Below, in pieces: positions 43,389-52,635 of a stretch of 64,000 nucleotides of DNA. The translations under genes were made by a program, and so were the position numbers. Position 1 is the first letter of the stretch. Each line of letters starts with the position of its first letter. The notes beneath the pieces were generated by a model. The model saw only the letters and a program-made list of their open reading frames with translations, did not search any database and was not told where the DNA came from. The stretch is taken from positions 434,001 through 498,000 of the forward strand of contig NZ_JSYK01000002.1 in NCBI RefSeq assembly GCF_000812875.1, given 5' to 3'. The DNA comes from Kaistella solincola. Its GTDB lineage: Bacteria; Bacteroidota; Bacteroidia; Flavobacteriales; Weeksellaceae.

Positions 43389-43396
43389 GTTTTAAA

Positions 43397-44014
43397 ATGT
43401 TGAAAAAACAAAGAGCGGAAATTGTAAGAACGGAACTTGAAAAATTATATCCAAACGTCGGAATTCCGCTCGATCATACGGATCCTTTTACTTTACTGGT
43501 GGCAGTTGCACTTTCCGCGCAAACTACCGACAAAAAAGTAAACCAAATTACACCGAAACTTTTCGAAGTTGCCGGCGATCCGTTTAAAATGAAGGAGCTT
43601 GAAGTCGACGAAATTAAATATTTAATTAAGGAAATCGGGCTAAGCAATACAAAAGCAAAAAATCTGCGCAGAATGGCCGAAATTTTAGTGGAAAAACATC
43701 AGGGAATTGTACCGCAGAGTTTTGAAGAACTGGAAGCGCTGCCGGGTGTGGGCCACAAAACTGCATCTGTCGTGATGAGCCAGGCATTTGGAGTTCCGGC
43801 TTTTCCGGTTGATACGCACATTCACCGGCTGATGATCCAGTGGAAACTGACGTCGGGAAAAAATGTGGTGGAAACTGAAAAAGATGCTAAAAAATCATTT
43901 CCGAGAGACAGCTGGAATAAACTTCACCTGCAAATTATTTACTACGGCAGAGAATTTTCGCCGGCGCGGGGAAATAAAGAGAAAGACTTTATAACAAAAA
44001 TGCTATTTGAGTAG
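43397..44014 (+). CDS. nth: Endonuclease III homologue lacking the C-terminal Fe-S cysteines
   Basis: The 205-residue protein has the helix-hairpin-helix ALPGVGHKTASVVM with catalytic Lys121 and the aspartate Asp139 in FPVDTHIHR. It should excise oxidised pyrimidines and cut at abasic sites. The last 20 residues (YYGREFSPARGNKEKDFITK and following) contain no cysteine, whereas classical Nth ends with a C-x6-C-x2-C-x5-C cluster. The stop is followed by the end of a convergent gene, so no truncation by frameshift is seen. Loss of the cluster is known in some family members. Confidence 0.9.
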   Translation: MLKKQRAEIVRTELEKLYPNVGIPLDHTDPFTLLVAVALSAQTTDKKVNQITPKLFEVAGDPFKMKELEVDEIKYLIKEIGLSNTKAKNLRRMAEILVEKHQGIVPQSFEELEALPGVGHKTASVVMSQAFGVPAFPVDTHIHRLMIQWKLTSGKNVVETEKDAKKSFPRDSWNKLHLQIIYYGREFSPARGNKEKDFITKMLFE

Positions 44015-44016
44015 AA

Positions 44017-44394
44017 TTATTTCGCCTTTAATTCCGGGTTTTTTGCTAAAAGATTTTGAACCTTATCTACTAAATCATCAATTTCAAAGGGTTTTGCAAG
44101 AAAGTCATCAGCCCCGATTTCTTCACAAATTCTGCCGGCATCCGGATGCGCAGACATCAGCATCACTTTTACATCAGCAGTTGCCTCGTTTTTTTTCACG
44201 TCCTTGGTTAAAGTCCGTCCATCAAAACCCGACATCAGCATATCTGTAATAATAAGTTCCGGTATGGATTTGGTGAGTTTTTCCTTGTATTCTGCAGGAT
44301 TGCAGCATGATTCCACATCATATCCATCAGCGAGCAAAATACTTTCGATGAGCATACAAATATCTTTGTTGTCATCAACAACCAATATTTTCAT
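44017..44394 (-). CDS. Single-domain response regulator
   Basis: The 125-residue protein is only a receiver domain: Asp7, Asp8, phosphoryl acceptor Asp51 (ELIITDMLMSG), Ser81 and Lys101 (AKPFE). It has no output domain. The histidine kinase gene lies just upstream (6 nt), so it probably takes a phosphoryl group from it and acts by protein contacts. Confidence 0.9.
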   Translation of the reverse strand: MKILVVDDNKDICMLIESILLADGYDVESCCNPAEYKEKLTKSIPELIITDMLMSGFDGRTLTKDVKKNEATADVKVMLMSAHPDAGRICEEIGADDFLAKPFEIDDLVDKVQNLLAKNPELKAK

Positions 44395-44400
44395 ATTTTT

Positions 44401-46644
44401 CTATACATTTTCTTTCAGCGGCAGTGAAAAAGAGAACTTACTTCCTTTATTTTTCTGGCTTTCAACCCATATTTTTCCGTTATGGCGGTCCATAATATCT
44501 TTAACAATGAAAAGCCCGATGCCGAATCCCGGAAAGGTCATTTCATCTTTACCCGAAACGCGGTAGAAACGGTCGAAGATTTTGGTGAGCTCTTCTACAT
44601 CCATCCCAATTCCGTAGTCTCGGACAGAAACAATTGCGCAATTTTCTTCCACGAGAAGCTCCACGTCCACCTTTGTGGCATTTGGGGAGTATTTAATGGC
44701 GTTGGTTAGCAAATTATTGAGCACCTGGTTTATGCGGTGCTTATCTGCTAACACCTCAATATCTGAAATGTGGCGCAGTTCAAAGTTTATTTGGTGTGTG
44801 TGGTGCGCTGCTTTTATGTCTTCGATGGTTTCTGTGACAAGTTTGACAAGGGAGAACACATTTTTATGAAGCGGCAACTGGCCGGATTCAATTTTGGAAA
44901 TATCCAAAAGATCGCCCATCAAACCGTTTAGTTTATTGATTTGGTTTTCGATGGTATTTAAGGTATTTACCAAAAATTTGTCTTCGGAATCACCACGCAT
45001 TTTTTTCAGCAGCTGCACATAACCTTTAATGGTTGTTACCGGCGTTTTCAGCTCGTGATTAGCGATTTTCATGAAATCGTTTTTATGCTGATCCTGGCGT
45101 TTCATGTCATCAATGTCCGTACTTGTGCCCACCCACTTATCTACTTTGCCGGCTTCATCGAAGTGCGGAATCGCGCGGCTGAGAAACCAGCGAAACTCTC
45201 CATTTTTATTCCGGAAACGGTGTTCGTTGAAATAGGGTATTTTTTGGGAAACACTTTTTAACCATCGGCGTTTGTTTTCCCAGCGTTCATCCGGATGAAT
45301 TAAATCCAGCCAGCCATCGGCCTCCAACATATTTTTATAGTTGAGGCCGGAATAATCCATAGTTGCCTGGTTGAAGTAGGTCAGGCTTCCATCACTTTCG
45401 GCAAGCCACACAATTTGAGGAATAGCATCCGCTAAAAAGCGATATTTTTCTTCGCTTTCTTTGATATTTTTTTCGTATTCTTTAACAGTCGTAATATCGC
45501 GGATCGTTCCTGAGATATATGGTTTGGTTTCACCCAAATTCTTCATCAAGCGCCCGTAAATTTCAACCCACTTTATTTCGCCACTTCGCAATATGATTTT
45601 GCACTGGTAAAAAAGGTCGCCGGTTTCTTTTGCCTTTTTTAAAGCTTCGCTGCGCGCCTCCGCAAAGTCCGGGTGAATATGTTTTTCAAAAACATTTGAA
45701 GGAATGGTTTCTGTCTCCGGGTCATATCCCAAAATAGCGAGCGAGCGCGCAGAAAAATTATATTTTCTTTGCGTCTCATAATCCATATCAAACCGGCCGA
45801 GTTTGGTCGCTTCCAGCGCGGTGTTTAACTGATGGTGACTTTTTTGGAGGAGAATTTCATTGTTTTTTCTTGAAGTGATATTCTGCATGACGCCCAACAT
45901 CCTAGTCGGTTCATCTTTCGAGTCACGGAAAATTTTACCGTTGGTAAAAATCCATTTTAGCTCACCATTTTTGTCGATTATCCGGGCTTCGTATTTGTAA
46001 ATTCCCGTTTTTAAAGCTTTAGCAAATGCTTTTTCCACGATATTTACACGGTCAAAATCTATTAGATGACTTTTTAACTGTTCATGCGTGAGCTTTTCAT
46101 CTTCTTCGTAACCGAAAATTTTGGTTAAATACGGCGAATGGATGATGTCGCTGTTTTTCAGGTTGAGATCCCAGGTCGCGGTGTGGGAGCTTTCGGTTGC
46201 TAAACGAAGTCTTTCTTCTTCGTCGCGAATTTTGCTGCGAATCCCCACCAAATCAGTAACTTCAATAACAACGGTAGCAAAATACTGCAACTGGCCACTG
46301 TCACCGTAAATCGGCTGATATACAAAATTGAAATACACGTCCTGAAGCACGCCGTCTCTTTTGAGACGCACGCTGTGTTCCGGCGCATAAAAGGGTTGCC
46401 CGGTACGTTTTACATTATCAAAAATGGAAAGAAGCTGATCTTCAGTCTCCGGGAAGAGTTCAAACATATTTTTCCCGATAACCTCTTCACTGGTTTTCTG
46501 AACGATGTCTAGCCATGCAGTATTCGCATATTCGAAAATATAATCCTCATTAACGAGAGAAAAACCAAACGGTGTTTTCTGCATTACATTTTCTAAAACA
46601 TGTTCTTTCAGTGAAAGCTGATTATGAGGAAAGTTTGCCTCCAT
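44401..46644 (-). CDS. Cytosolic histidine kinase with four PAS domains
   Basis: The 747-residue protein has four PAS/PAC units before the kinase (roughly 10-130, 145-265, 275-395, 400-525). The H-box is NHELKTPV with His530, the N-box NQVLNNLLTNAIKYSP and G-boxes RDYGIGM and GFGIGLFIVKD. No membrane segment is seen, so it senses an intracellular signal. ATG 46644 is preferred to an upstream TTG. Translationally close to the receiver protein downstream, making a two-gene signalling unit. Confidence 0.9.
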   Translation of the reverse strand: MEANFPHNQLSLKEHVLENVMQKTPFGFSLVNEDYIFEYANTAWLDIVQKTSEEVIGKNMFELFPETEDQLLSIFDNVKRTGQPFYAPEHSVRLKRDGVLQDVYFNFVYQPIYGDSGQLQYFATVVIEVTDLVGIRSKIRDEEERLRLATESSHTATWDLNLKNSDIIHSPYLTKIFGYEEDEKLTHEQLKSHLIDFDRVNIVEKAFAKALKTGIYKYEARIIDKNGELKWIFTNGKIFRDSKDEPTRMLGVMQNITSRKNNEILLQKSHHQLNTALEATKLGRFDMDYETQRKYNFSARSLAILGYDPETETIPSNVFEKHIHPDFAEARSEALKKAKETGDLFYQCKIILRSGEIKWVEIYGRLMKNLGETKPYISGTIRDITTVKEYEKNIKESEEKYRFLADAIPQIVWLAESDGSLTYFNQATMDYSGLNYKNMLEADGWLDLIHPDERWENKRRWLKSVSQKIPYFNEHRFRNKNGEFRWFLSRAIPHFDEAGKVDKWVGTSTDIDDMKRQDQHKNDFMKIANHELKTPVTTIKGYVQLLKKMRGDSEDKFLVNTLNTIENQINKLNGLMGDLLDISKIESGQLPLHKNVFSLVKLVTETIEDIKAAHHTHQINFELRHISDIEVLADKHRINQVLNNLLTNAIKYSPNATKVDVELLVEENCAIVSVRDYGIGMDVEELTKIFDRFYRVSGKDEMTFPGFGIGLFIVKDIMDRHNGKIWVESQKNKGSKFSFSLPLKENV

Positions 46645-46793
46645 AAACAAAAATTGTTTTTTAACCGGTAAAAATACATATTTTATTTAATCCTTTCCTA
46701 AAATAATTTCAAAAGATCAAATAAAAAAACATTCATAAAGACTTTTCGGTGGTAAACCTGCTAAAAGATTATGGTGTTTACTGATGATAATCG

Positions 46794-46828
46794 AAAAAAA
46801 GCAAATCCGCAGAAAAACGCTGCGGATT
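46794..46828 (-). terminator. Terminator of the DUF885 gene
   Basis: AATCCGCAG pairs with CTGCGGATT (46804-46828), and the minus strand continues with a T run (46794-46800). Confidence 0.8.
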
Positions 46829-46854
46829 ATAAAGTTACAAAATTTACTGTTTTA

Positions 46855-48648
46855 TCACTGCTTTTTTGCCCACAAACTCATTTTGCGGTCCAGTACATCC
46901 AGTGGTAAACAACCTTGATTCAGAATTTCCTGGTGAAATTTTGCCAAGTTGAATTTGCTGCCTAACTGCTTTTCGTACAGCGTGCGCAATTCGCGCATTT
47001 TCAATGAGCCAATTTTGTAGCTCACGGCCTGTCCGGGCATCGCCATATATCTTTCAACTTCCGCTGTCGCGCTGCCCTCATCGTAGGAAATATTGCTGAG
47101 GAAATATTTGATAGCTTCTTCTCTGTTCATCGTTCCGGTATGTAAACCTGTGTCGATGACAAGCCGCACCGCACGCAACATTTGGTCGCTTAAATAACCC
47201 ATTTTCTGGTACGGATCGGTGTACAGACCAAACTCAGGTCCTAAAGTTTCGCAGTAATGCGCCCAACCTTCACCATAAGCACCGAACCAGCCAAAACGCA
47301 TAAATTTCGGCAGCTGCAAATTTTCCTGCTGAAGCGAGATTTGATAATGATGTCCCGGAATTGCTTCATGTAAAAACAGAGATTCCATACCGGAAGTCAC
47401 ATTAAATTTGGTGGGATCCGGAATGGGAATATAGAAAATCCCCGGTCTTTTTCCGTCTGGTGTTCCCTGAATGTATTCAGCGCTCGCGGTGGCTTCACGG
47501 AATTTTTCAGTTTGCCGGATTTCAAAAGGTGTTTTCGGATTTACGCCGAACATTGCACCGAGTTTAGGTTTAATTTTCTCTAAAATGCCGTTAAAAGCAG
47601 CCAAAATTTCTTTTTCATTTTTGTACGGCATCGCTTTCGGATCCGCTTTCACGAAAGTGATGAACTCCTCTAAAGTTCCTTCGAAACCAACTTCTTTTTT
47701 TACTTTTTCCATTTCACCACGCAGCATCGCCACCTGCTCCAAACCCAATTTGTTGATTTCTTCAGGAGTTTTTCCGGTGGTGCTCCAGCTTTTTACGTAA
47801 TAAGCGTAGATTTCATTTCCCTTCGGCAAAGCATTAATTCCGTCTGTTGTCCGTGCTTTCGGCAAATATTCCTGCTCCAGAAAACTTCCCATTTGGGTAT
47901 AAGCCGGAATGATTTTTTTGGTAATTACATTGCCGTATTCCGTGGTGAATCGTTCTTTTTCAGCAGCTGAAAATTTCTTCGGAAAATTACGGATCGGGCC
48001 GAAAAAAATATTTTTTTCTAAAGACGGATCTGTTAATTCGGCGGCGTTCATCTGAACAATCATTTTTGCCACCAAAGATTTTGGTAAAACGATGCCGTTT
48101 TTCATTCCGGTGCGGAAATTTTCAGTCGCGGTTTCCATCCATTCCGGGAATTTTTCCATTCTTTTCAACCAATCTTCGTAATCTTTCACGGTTTTAAAGG
48201 GCTGACTTCCTTCACCACTTCCCAATAGCGGAAAGTCCAAAGGCAAACCACCGAACTGCGTGAACGGAATATATTCCGGATGATAAGCGTAGCGTTCAAT
48301 TTTATCCTTTAAAGTATAATCCAAAACATCGTAAACTGTTTTATCATTGTCATTCAAACCGTCATAATCCACTTTTTTTAGCTGGTTTTGAACTGAAGCG
48401 TAAAACGAAATTTCTCCGGAAATAAAATCTTTATCAATATTATTCGGTAGCTGATCATTATACCTTGGATCGCCTTGTGCTGTGGCTTCGAGCGGATACA
48501 GTTTCAGATATTGTTCGTAATAATTTGCGGCGATAGAATCAATTGAAACCGGTGTGACTTTAGTTAAAGGCGAATCGGTTTTTTTGCATGCTACAGCACC
48601 GAATAAATAAGTGATAGAGAAAAGAATGACGTAAAAAGAATTTTTCAT
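46855..48648 (-). CDS. DUF885 family lipoprotein, probable metallopeptidase
   Basis: The 597-residue lipoprotein has its lipobox Cys21 (GAVAC). The family zinc motif HEAIPGHHYQ is near residue 420 and a Glu in GEGWAHYCE follows, as in DUF885 proteins that resemble M32-type peptidases. It should act in the periplasm or at the outer membrane. Substrate unknown. Confidence 0.83.
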   Translation of the reverse strand: MKNSFYVILFSITYLFGAVACKKTDSPLTKVTPVSIDSIAANYYEQYLKLYPLEATAQGDPRYNDQLPNNIDKDFISGEISFYASVQNQLKKVDYDGLNDNDKTVYDVLDYTLKDKIERYAYHPEYIPFTQFGGLPLDFPLLGSGEGSQPFKTVKDYEDWLKRMEKFPEWMETATENFRTGMKNGIVLPKSLVAKMIVQMNAAELTDPSLEKNIFFGPIRNFPKKFSAAEKERFTTEYGNVITKKIIPAYTQMGSFLEQEYLPKARTTDGINALPKGNEIYAYYVKSWSTTGKTPEEINKLGLEQVAMLRGEMEKVKKEVGFEGTLEEFITFVKADPKAMPYKNEKEILAAFNGILEKIKPKLGAMFGVNPKTPFEIRQTEKFREATASAEYIQGTPDGKRPGIFYIPIPDPTKFNVTSGMESLFLHEAIPGHHYQISLQQENLQLPKFMRFGWFGAYGEGWAHYCETLGPEFGLYTDPYQKMGYLSDQMLRAVRLVIDTGLHTGTMNREEAIKYFLSNISYDEGSATAEVERYMAMPGQAVSYKIGSLKMRELRTLYEKQLGSKFNLAKFHQEILNQGCLPLDVLDRKMSLWAKKQ

Positions 48649-48747
48649 CTAAAATGGATTTTGTGATGCTAAATTAATGTTTTTGAATAAAGATTCGAAC
48701 AATAAAATGCGTCGTGGAAGGCAAAACGAAAAAAAACTTTAAAAATT

Positions 48748-48776
48748 TTGCGCAATCGTGCAATTTTTTATCTTTG
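48748..48776 (+). promoter_or_regulatory. Promoter of the acidic protein gene at 48820
   Basis: TTG (48748-48750) and TATCTTTG (48769-48776), 18 nt apart. Confidence 0.6.
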
Positions 48777-48819
48777 TTCACTAAGTTTTATAAACATTAA
48801 CACTTTTTTTTCTTTAGCA

Positions 48820-49281
48820 ATGAAAGGGATTTTGAAAATCTACCACCCGGATGAAACCCTGAAATATCACATCCAAAGTACCTATTGCAAAGCCGTTTAC
48901 AGTAATACGCAACATTTGCTGGAAGTAGAAATTATCACCGATGATTCTTTGGATCATGTAGATGACGATTCGCTGCAATATCATTTTCCGCAGATCGCGC
49001 TCAACATTTCAGATTTTCCGGTCGCGGATGGTGAATTATGTGGTAAATGCCTTACGGTTGAAGACAGTGAGGATGAAACCTACACGGCGGTAGACCTTTT
49101 CGATGACGACGACGCTTACCTTTCTAATAGCAAACTTTCTTTCCGGAACAATGCTGAGGGCGTACTGGAGCTTTTCTGGGAAGGAAATATCGATGATTTT
49201 TATACCGGAAGTTCAGAATCCATTCCTTTTAAACTGAAGTGCAATTTCAAACCGGATGAAATTGTTGTTGATGAAGATTAA
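48820..49281 (+). CDS. Uncharacterised acidic protein
   Basis: The 153-residue protein (start ATG 48820, MKGILKIYHPDETLKYH) is strongly acidic, with Asp-rich stretches such as TDDSLDHVDDDS and VDLFDDDDAY. It has no signal peptide and no membrane segment. A predicted beta-rich composition suits a soluble cytosolic protein. I do not recognise the family. It has its own promoter. An upstream in-frame start is rejected because it would include the promoter region. Confidence 0.65.
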   Translation: MKGILKIYHPDETLKYHIQSTYCKAVYSNTQHLLEVEIITDDSLDHVDDDSLQYHFPQIALNISDFPVADGELCGKCLTVEDSEDETYTAVDLFDDDDAYLSNSKLSFRNNAEGVLELFWEGNIDDFYTGSSESIPFKLKCNFKPDEIVVDED

Positions 49282-49321
49282 GTCCTAATTTCCAGACCGT
49301 TTTCTGTTTTTTCGCCTTAAT

Positions 49322-49343
49322 CCGTAATATTACGGTAATTTTG
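49322..49343 (+). promoter_or_regulatory. exbB promoter with adjoining 14-bp palindrome
   Basis: CCGTAATATTACGG (49322-49335) is a perfect palindrome that abuts TAATTTTG (49336-49343). It lies where a repressor could block the promoter, as for an iron-responsive operator, but the sequence is not a classical Fur box. Confidence 0.45.
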
Positions 49344-49372
49344 CCGTTCCATTTTTAATCTAAAATAAACTC

Positions 49373-50053
49373 ATGTTTTTACAAACTCCCACACCAATCA
49401 CCACAACCACCACAGAAAAGCACGTTTTTTCGCTTTGGGAAATTCTATTTGGCGGCGGCATGCTGGGAAATATCATTATGATTGCGATATTTTTACTGGG
49501 AATTTTAGCACTTTATATCTTCCTTGAAAGGTATTTCTTCATTAAAAGAGCTTCGAAAGAAACGCCGAACTTTTTAGAAAATATTAAAGATTTCGTGCAG
49601 GAAGGTAAAATTACCACCGCGATTGATTATTGCAAAACTTTAGATTCTCCCGAAGCGCGGATGATTGAAAAAGGTTTGGCCCGAATCGGACGCCCGATTT
49701 CCGATATTTCAAACGCGATGCAAAATCAGGGACAACTGGAAGTTTCTAAACTCGAAAAAAACCTCAATATTTTAGCTTCAGCTTCGGGTGCAGCTCCGAT
49801 GCTCGGGTTTTTAGGAACGGTTGTCGGAATGATCATGGCGTTTTTCGAAATCTCAAACGTTACAGGCGCAGTAAGTCCAAAACTCTTGGCATCAGGAATT
49901 TATACCGCAATGGCAACCACGGCAGTTGGTTTAATCGTGGGTATTCCTGCCTATTTTTTCTATAATATTTTGGTGACCAATGTGGACCGTTTGGTTTTGA
50001 AAATTCAAACTCATGTGAATGAATTTCTGGATACTTTAAATACGCCACTATAA
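49373..50053 (+). CDS. exbB: ExbB/TolQ/MotA-type proton channel protein
   Basis: The 226-residue protein has three membrane helices, with the family core SGAAPMLGFLGTVVGMIMAF near 141-160 and a later AMATTAVGLIVGIPAYFFYNIL. ExbB forms the inner-membrane motor with ExbD that drives TonB, or with TolR drives TolA. The stop overlaps the next gene by one base. The operon also encodes a TonB-like protein, supporting ExbB. Confidence 0.9.
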   Translation: MFLQTPTPITTTTTEKHVFSLWEILFGGGMLGNIIMIAIFLLGILALYIFLERYFFIKRASKETPNFLENIKDFVQEGKITTAIDYCKTLDSPEARMIEKGLARIGRPISDISNAMQNQGQLEVSKLEKNLNILASASGAAPMLGFLGTVVGMIMAFFEISNVTGAVSPKLLASGIYTAMATTAVGLIVGIPAYFFYNILVTNVDRLVLKIQTHVNEFLDTLNTPL

Positions 50054-50451
50054 TGGAGTTGAAAAGAAGAAACAGGGTAAACGCCGAGTTTAGCATGGCT
50101 TCGATGACAGATATTATCTTTCTGTTACTCATCTTTTTCATGATTACAAGTTCTGCCATCAGCCAAAGTTCAATTGAAGTGAAACTACCAAGCGCAGACA
50201 CCACGAACGCGAGTGTACAAGATCCGGCCGTTGTTACAATTAAAGAAGACGGCAACTATTTTGTTAATGATAAACCTATTGGAAAAAGCGAACTGGAGCA
50301 ATATTTGGTAAATACCTTAAAAGGTGAAGAAAATCCCTCTTTCACCATCCGTGCAGACGAAAATACAAAACACAAAGATGTGGTATTCGTAATGGGAATT
50401 GCGGAAATGCACCGGTTTAATTTAGCAATTGCTACCATCCAGGAAAACTAG
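50053..50451 (+). CDS. exbD: ExbD/TolR-type protein
   Basis: The 132-residue protein has one N-terminal membrane helix with the proton-channel aspartate in MASMTDIIFLLLIFFMIT and a periplasmic domain. The Asp in the helix is the expected proton site. It partners with the preceding ExbB homologue. Confidence 0.9.
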   Translation: MELKRRNRVNAEFSMASMTDIIFLLLIFFMITSSAISQSSIEVKLPSADTTNASVQDPAVVTIKEDGNYFVNDKPIGKSELEQYLVNTLKGEENPSFTIRADENTKHKDVVFVMGIAEMHRFNLAIATIQEN

Positions 50452-50483
50452 ACGATCAATTCTTGCAGAAAGAATTCCGTATT

Positions 50484-51317
50484 ATGAATTACATTCTTCA
50501 ACATAAAAAAAACGAACAGAAAGACCGCACGAAAAGCCTGATTATCACTTTTCTCTTGTCAGTGCTGGTTTTTTTGCTTATTTTCTTTTATTCCTTTACC
50601 AAAGAAATCCAGAAACCTGCCGAGTTTACCACTATGCTCATCAATTTCGGTGATAATCAAAACGGTGCGCAGCTGGAAGAACCTGCAAATCAGGAAGGAA
50701 GTTTAGCCGCAGCAGCAGAAGTAGACCAACCGCAACCTGCCGAAGAAGTAGCAAAACCTGTGGTTCCGGAAAAAATTATCACCGGAAACAATCCTGTGGT
50801 GAAAGCGCCAAAAGCAGAAAAAACGGCCAAAACACCGGTAAAAACTGAAACTAAAAAAACAACACCTACAAAAAATTCCGCGACAAAAACCACTACACCA
50901 AACGCAAAAACCGGAACCGGAGACGGCAAAGGAACGGCTGCAATTGGAAATCTTTTGAAAGGCCGCGGCACCAAAACCGGCACGCAGGGAACAGACGGAA
51001 CAACAGGAAATTCCGGTGATCCTCTTGGCGGTGACGGAAACGGCGACAGCAAAATAGGAATTGACCGCCAATTGGTTGGTTTTATTCCCGGAACAATGGG
51101 TCGCGGTGGCGCGCAGCCTTCGCATAGCTGTAGCGCAAGTGGCACCATTAACATAGCGTATACTGTAGACAAAGCCGGAAACGTGGTTTCCGCAAGACGC
51201 AGCGGTGGTGTTTCAGATGCTTGCGTGGTTTCAACTTCAGTAAGCTGGGTGAAACGTTATGTAAAAGCAGAACGAGCTACGTCCTCCTCCACCGGAACCT
51301 ACAGCATTACCTTCTAA
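50484..51317 (+). CDS. TonB-like energy transducer
   Basis: The 277-residue protein has a cytosolic N-terminus, one membrane helix (about 22-42), a long Pro/Lys/Thr/Gly-rich region (about 70-200) and a C-terminal domain with GTINIAYTVDKAGNVVSARRSGG. The architecture is that of TonB/TolA. The C-terminal domain departs from canonical TonB, and two Cys are conserved-looking (HSCSASG, DACVVS). ATG 50484 is chosen over an upstream TTG. The gene is 32 nt after exbD and 27 nt before folC, so probably one transcript. Confidence 0.8.
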   Translation: MNYILQHKKNEQKDRTKSLIITFLLSVLVFLLIFFYSFTKEIQKPAEFTTMLINFGDNQNGAQLEEPANQEGSLAAAAEVDQPQPAEEVAKPVVPEKIITGNNPVVKAPKAEKTAKTPVKTETKKTTPTKNSATKTTTPNAKTGTGDGKGTAAIGNLLKGRGTKTGTQGTDGTTGNSGDPLGGDGNGDSKIGIDRQLVGFIPGTMGRGGAQPSHSCSASGTINIAYTVDKAGNVVSARRSGGVSDACVVSTSVSWVKRYVKAERATSSSTGTYSITF

Positions 51318-51344
51318 AACCGCGAAATTTCAAAAATTTCTCAC

Positions 51345-52583
51345 ATGACAAACCAGGAATATCAGGAAGCGATCGACTGGCTTTTTGCACAATTGCCCAA
51401 TTACCAAAAGGAGGGTAAAACTGCATATAAACCCGGTTTTGACAACATAAAAAAGCTGTGTGAAATCTTCGGAAATCCGCAGGAAAAACTGAAAATGATA
51501 CACATTGGCGGCACCAACGGCAAAGGTTCTACCAGTAATATGCTCGCTTCTGTTTTGCAGGAAGCAGGTTTTAAAACCGGACTTTACAACTCGCCACACC
51601 TCATCGATTTTACCGAAAGAATTAAAATAAACGGCGAAAACTGCAACAAAAATTTCGTTTTTAATTTTATTAAAAAAATGCGCGGTTTGCCGTCAGAATT
51701 TAAACCTTCATTTTTTGAATTTACCACAGTGATGGCTTTCGAATATTTTTACCAGAACCAGGTAGATTTCGCCATTATTGAAGTGGGTTTGGGCGGCCGA
51801 CTGGATTCCACAAATATAATTAAGCCCATGCTCAGCGCAATTACCAACGTGGCGCTGGATCATCAGGAACTTTTGGGCGAAACTTTGGAGGAAATCGCGG
51901 GCGAAAAAGCAGGAATTATCAAGCCACATATCCCAATAGTTTCTGGTGATGAAAATGATGTGGTGAAAAACATCATTAAAGCTAAAGCCGAGATAGAAAA
52001 CGCACCGTTTATCGATGCTACAGCTTTTGGAACCAATTTAAAATCCGACCTGGAAGGAAATTATCAGTCAAAAAATATTCGGGTTGTTTTGGCATTAGTT
52101 CAGGCATTGGGAAAACTTGGAACTTCAATTTCAGACGAAAATGTAAAAAAAGGCCTTTTAAACGTCCAAAAAAATACAAACTTTATCGGCCGATGGTTTA
52201 AATTTTCCGAAGATCCGCTAATCATTTGCGATACTGCACATAACCTTGCGGGTTTAGAGCTTGTTTTTGAGCAACTTAACGAAATTCCGGCCTTTAAGCA
52301 CCTGATTTTTGGTTTTGTCGCAGAGAAGAAAATTGAAGGTGTTTTGAAAATTTTGCCTCGTAATGCGGCAAATTATTTCATTAAACCAAATAACAACCGC
52401 GGTAGACACCCGAAGGATTATGAAGAATTGCTGAAAAAATTTAAAATTAATTATAAAATTTTTGATCATCTGCAGGATGCCTATCTTTTTGCGAGACAGG
52501 AACTTAAAAAAGACGAAATGATTTTTGTCGGCGGCAGCAACTTTGTAGTGGGAGAATTTTTAGAAAATAATTTGGAGAAATAA
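51345..52583 (+). CDS. folC: Bifunctional folylpolyglutamate synthase / dihydrofolate synthase
   Basis: The 412-residue ligase has the ATP loop IGGTNGKGSTSNMLA near residue 51, and DSTNIIKPMLSAITNV and DHQELLGETLEEIAGEKAGIIK, which are Mur-ligase-like family marks. It adds Glu to dihydropteroate or folates. The last gene of the ExbB operon by spacing. The tRNA promoter overlaps its 3' end. Confidence 0.93.
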   Translation: MTNQEYQEAIDWLFAQLPNYQKEGKTAYKPGFDNIKKLCEIFGNPQEKLKMIHIGGTNGKGSTSNMLASVLQEAGFKTGLYNSPHLIDFTERIKINGENCNKNFVFNFIKKMRGLPSEFKPSFFEFTTVMAFEYFYQNQVDFAIIEVGLGGRLDSTNIIKPMLSAITNVALDHQELLGETLEEIAGEKAGIIKPHIPIVSGDENDVVKNIIKAKAEIENAPFIDATAFGTNLKSDLEGNYQSKNIRVVLALVQALGKLGTSISDENVKKGLLNVQKNTNFIGRWFKFSEDPLIICDTAHNLAGLELVFEQLNEIPAFKHLIFGFVAEKKIEGVLKILPRNAANYFIKPNNNRGRHPKDYEELLKKFKINYKIFDHLQDAYLFARQELKKDEMIFVGGSNFVVGEFLENNLEK

Positions 52584-52601
52584 AAAAACATTGTATATTT
52601 G
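52572..52601 (+). promoter_or_regulatory. Promoter of the tRNA-Val genes
   Basis: TTG (52572-52574, within folC) and TATATTTG (52594-52601) at 19 nt. Confidence 0.65.
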
Positions 52602-52635
52602 CCGAACCAAAATTTGAGAAATCAATGACGGTATC

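Noticed and set aside
46645-46650. TTG start for the PAS kinase
   Set aside because: An ATG two codons later is a more usual start and loses nothing conserved.
50463-50483. TTG start seven codons upstream of the TonB-like protein
   Set aside because: The ATG at 50484 begins the expected cytosolic N-terminus and no conserved residues lie before it.
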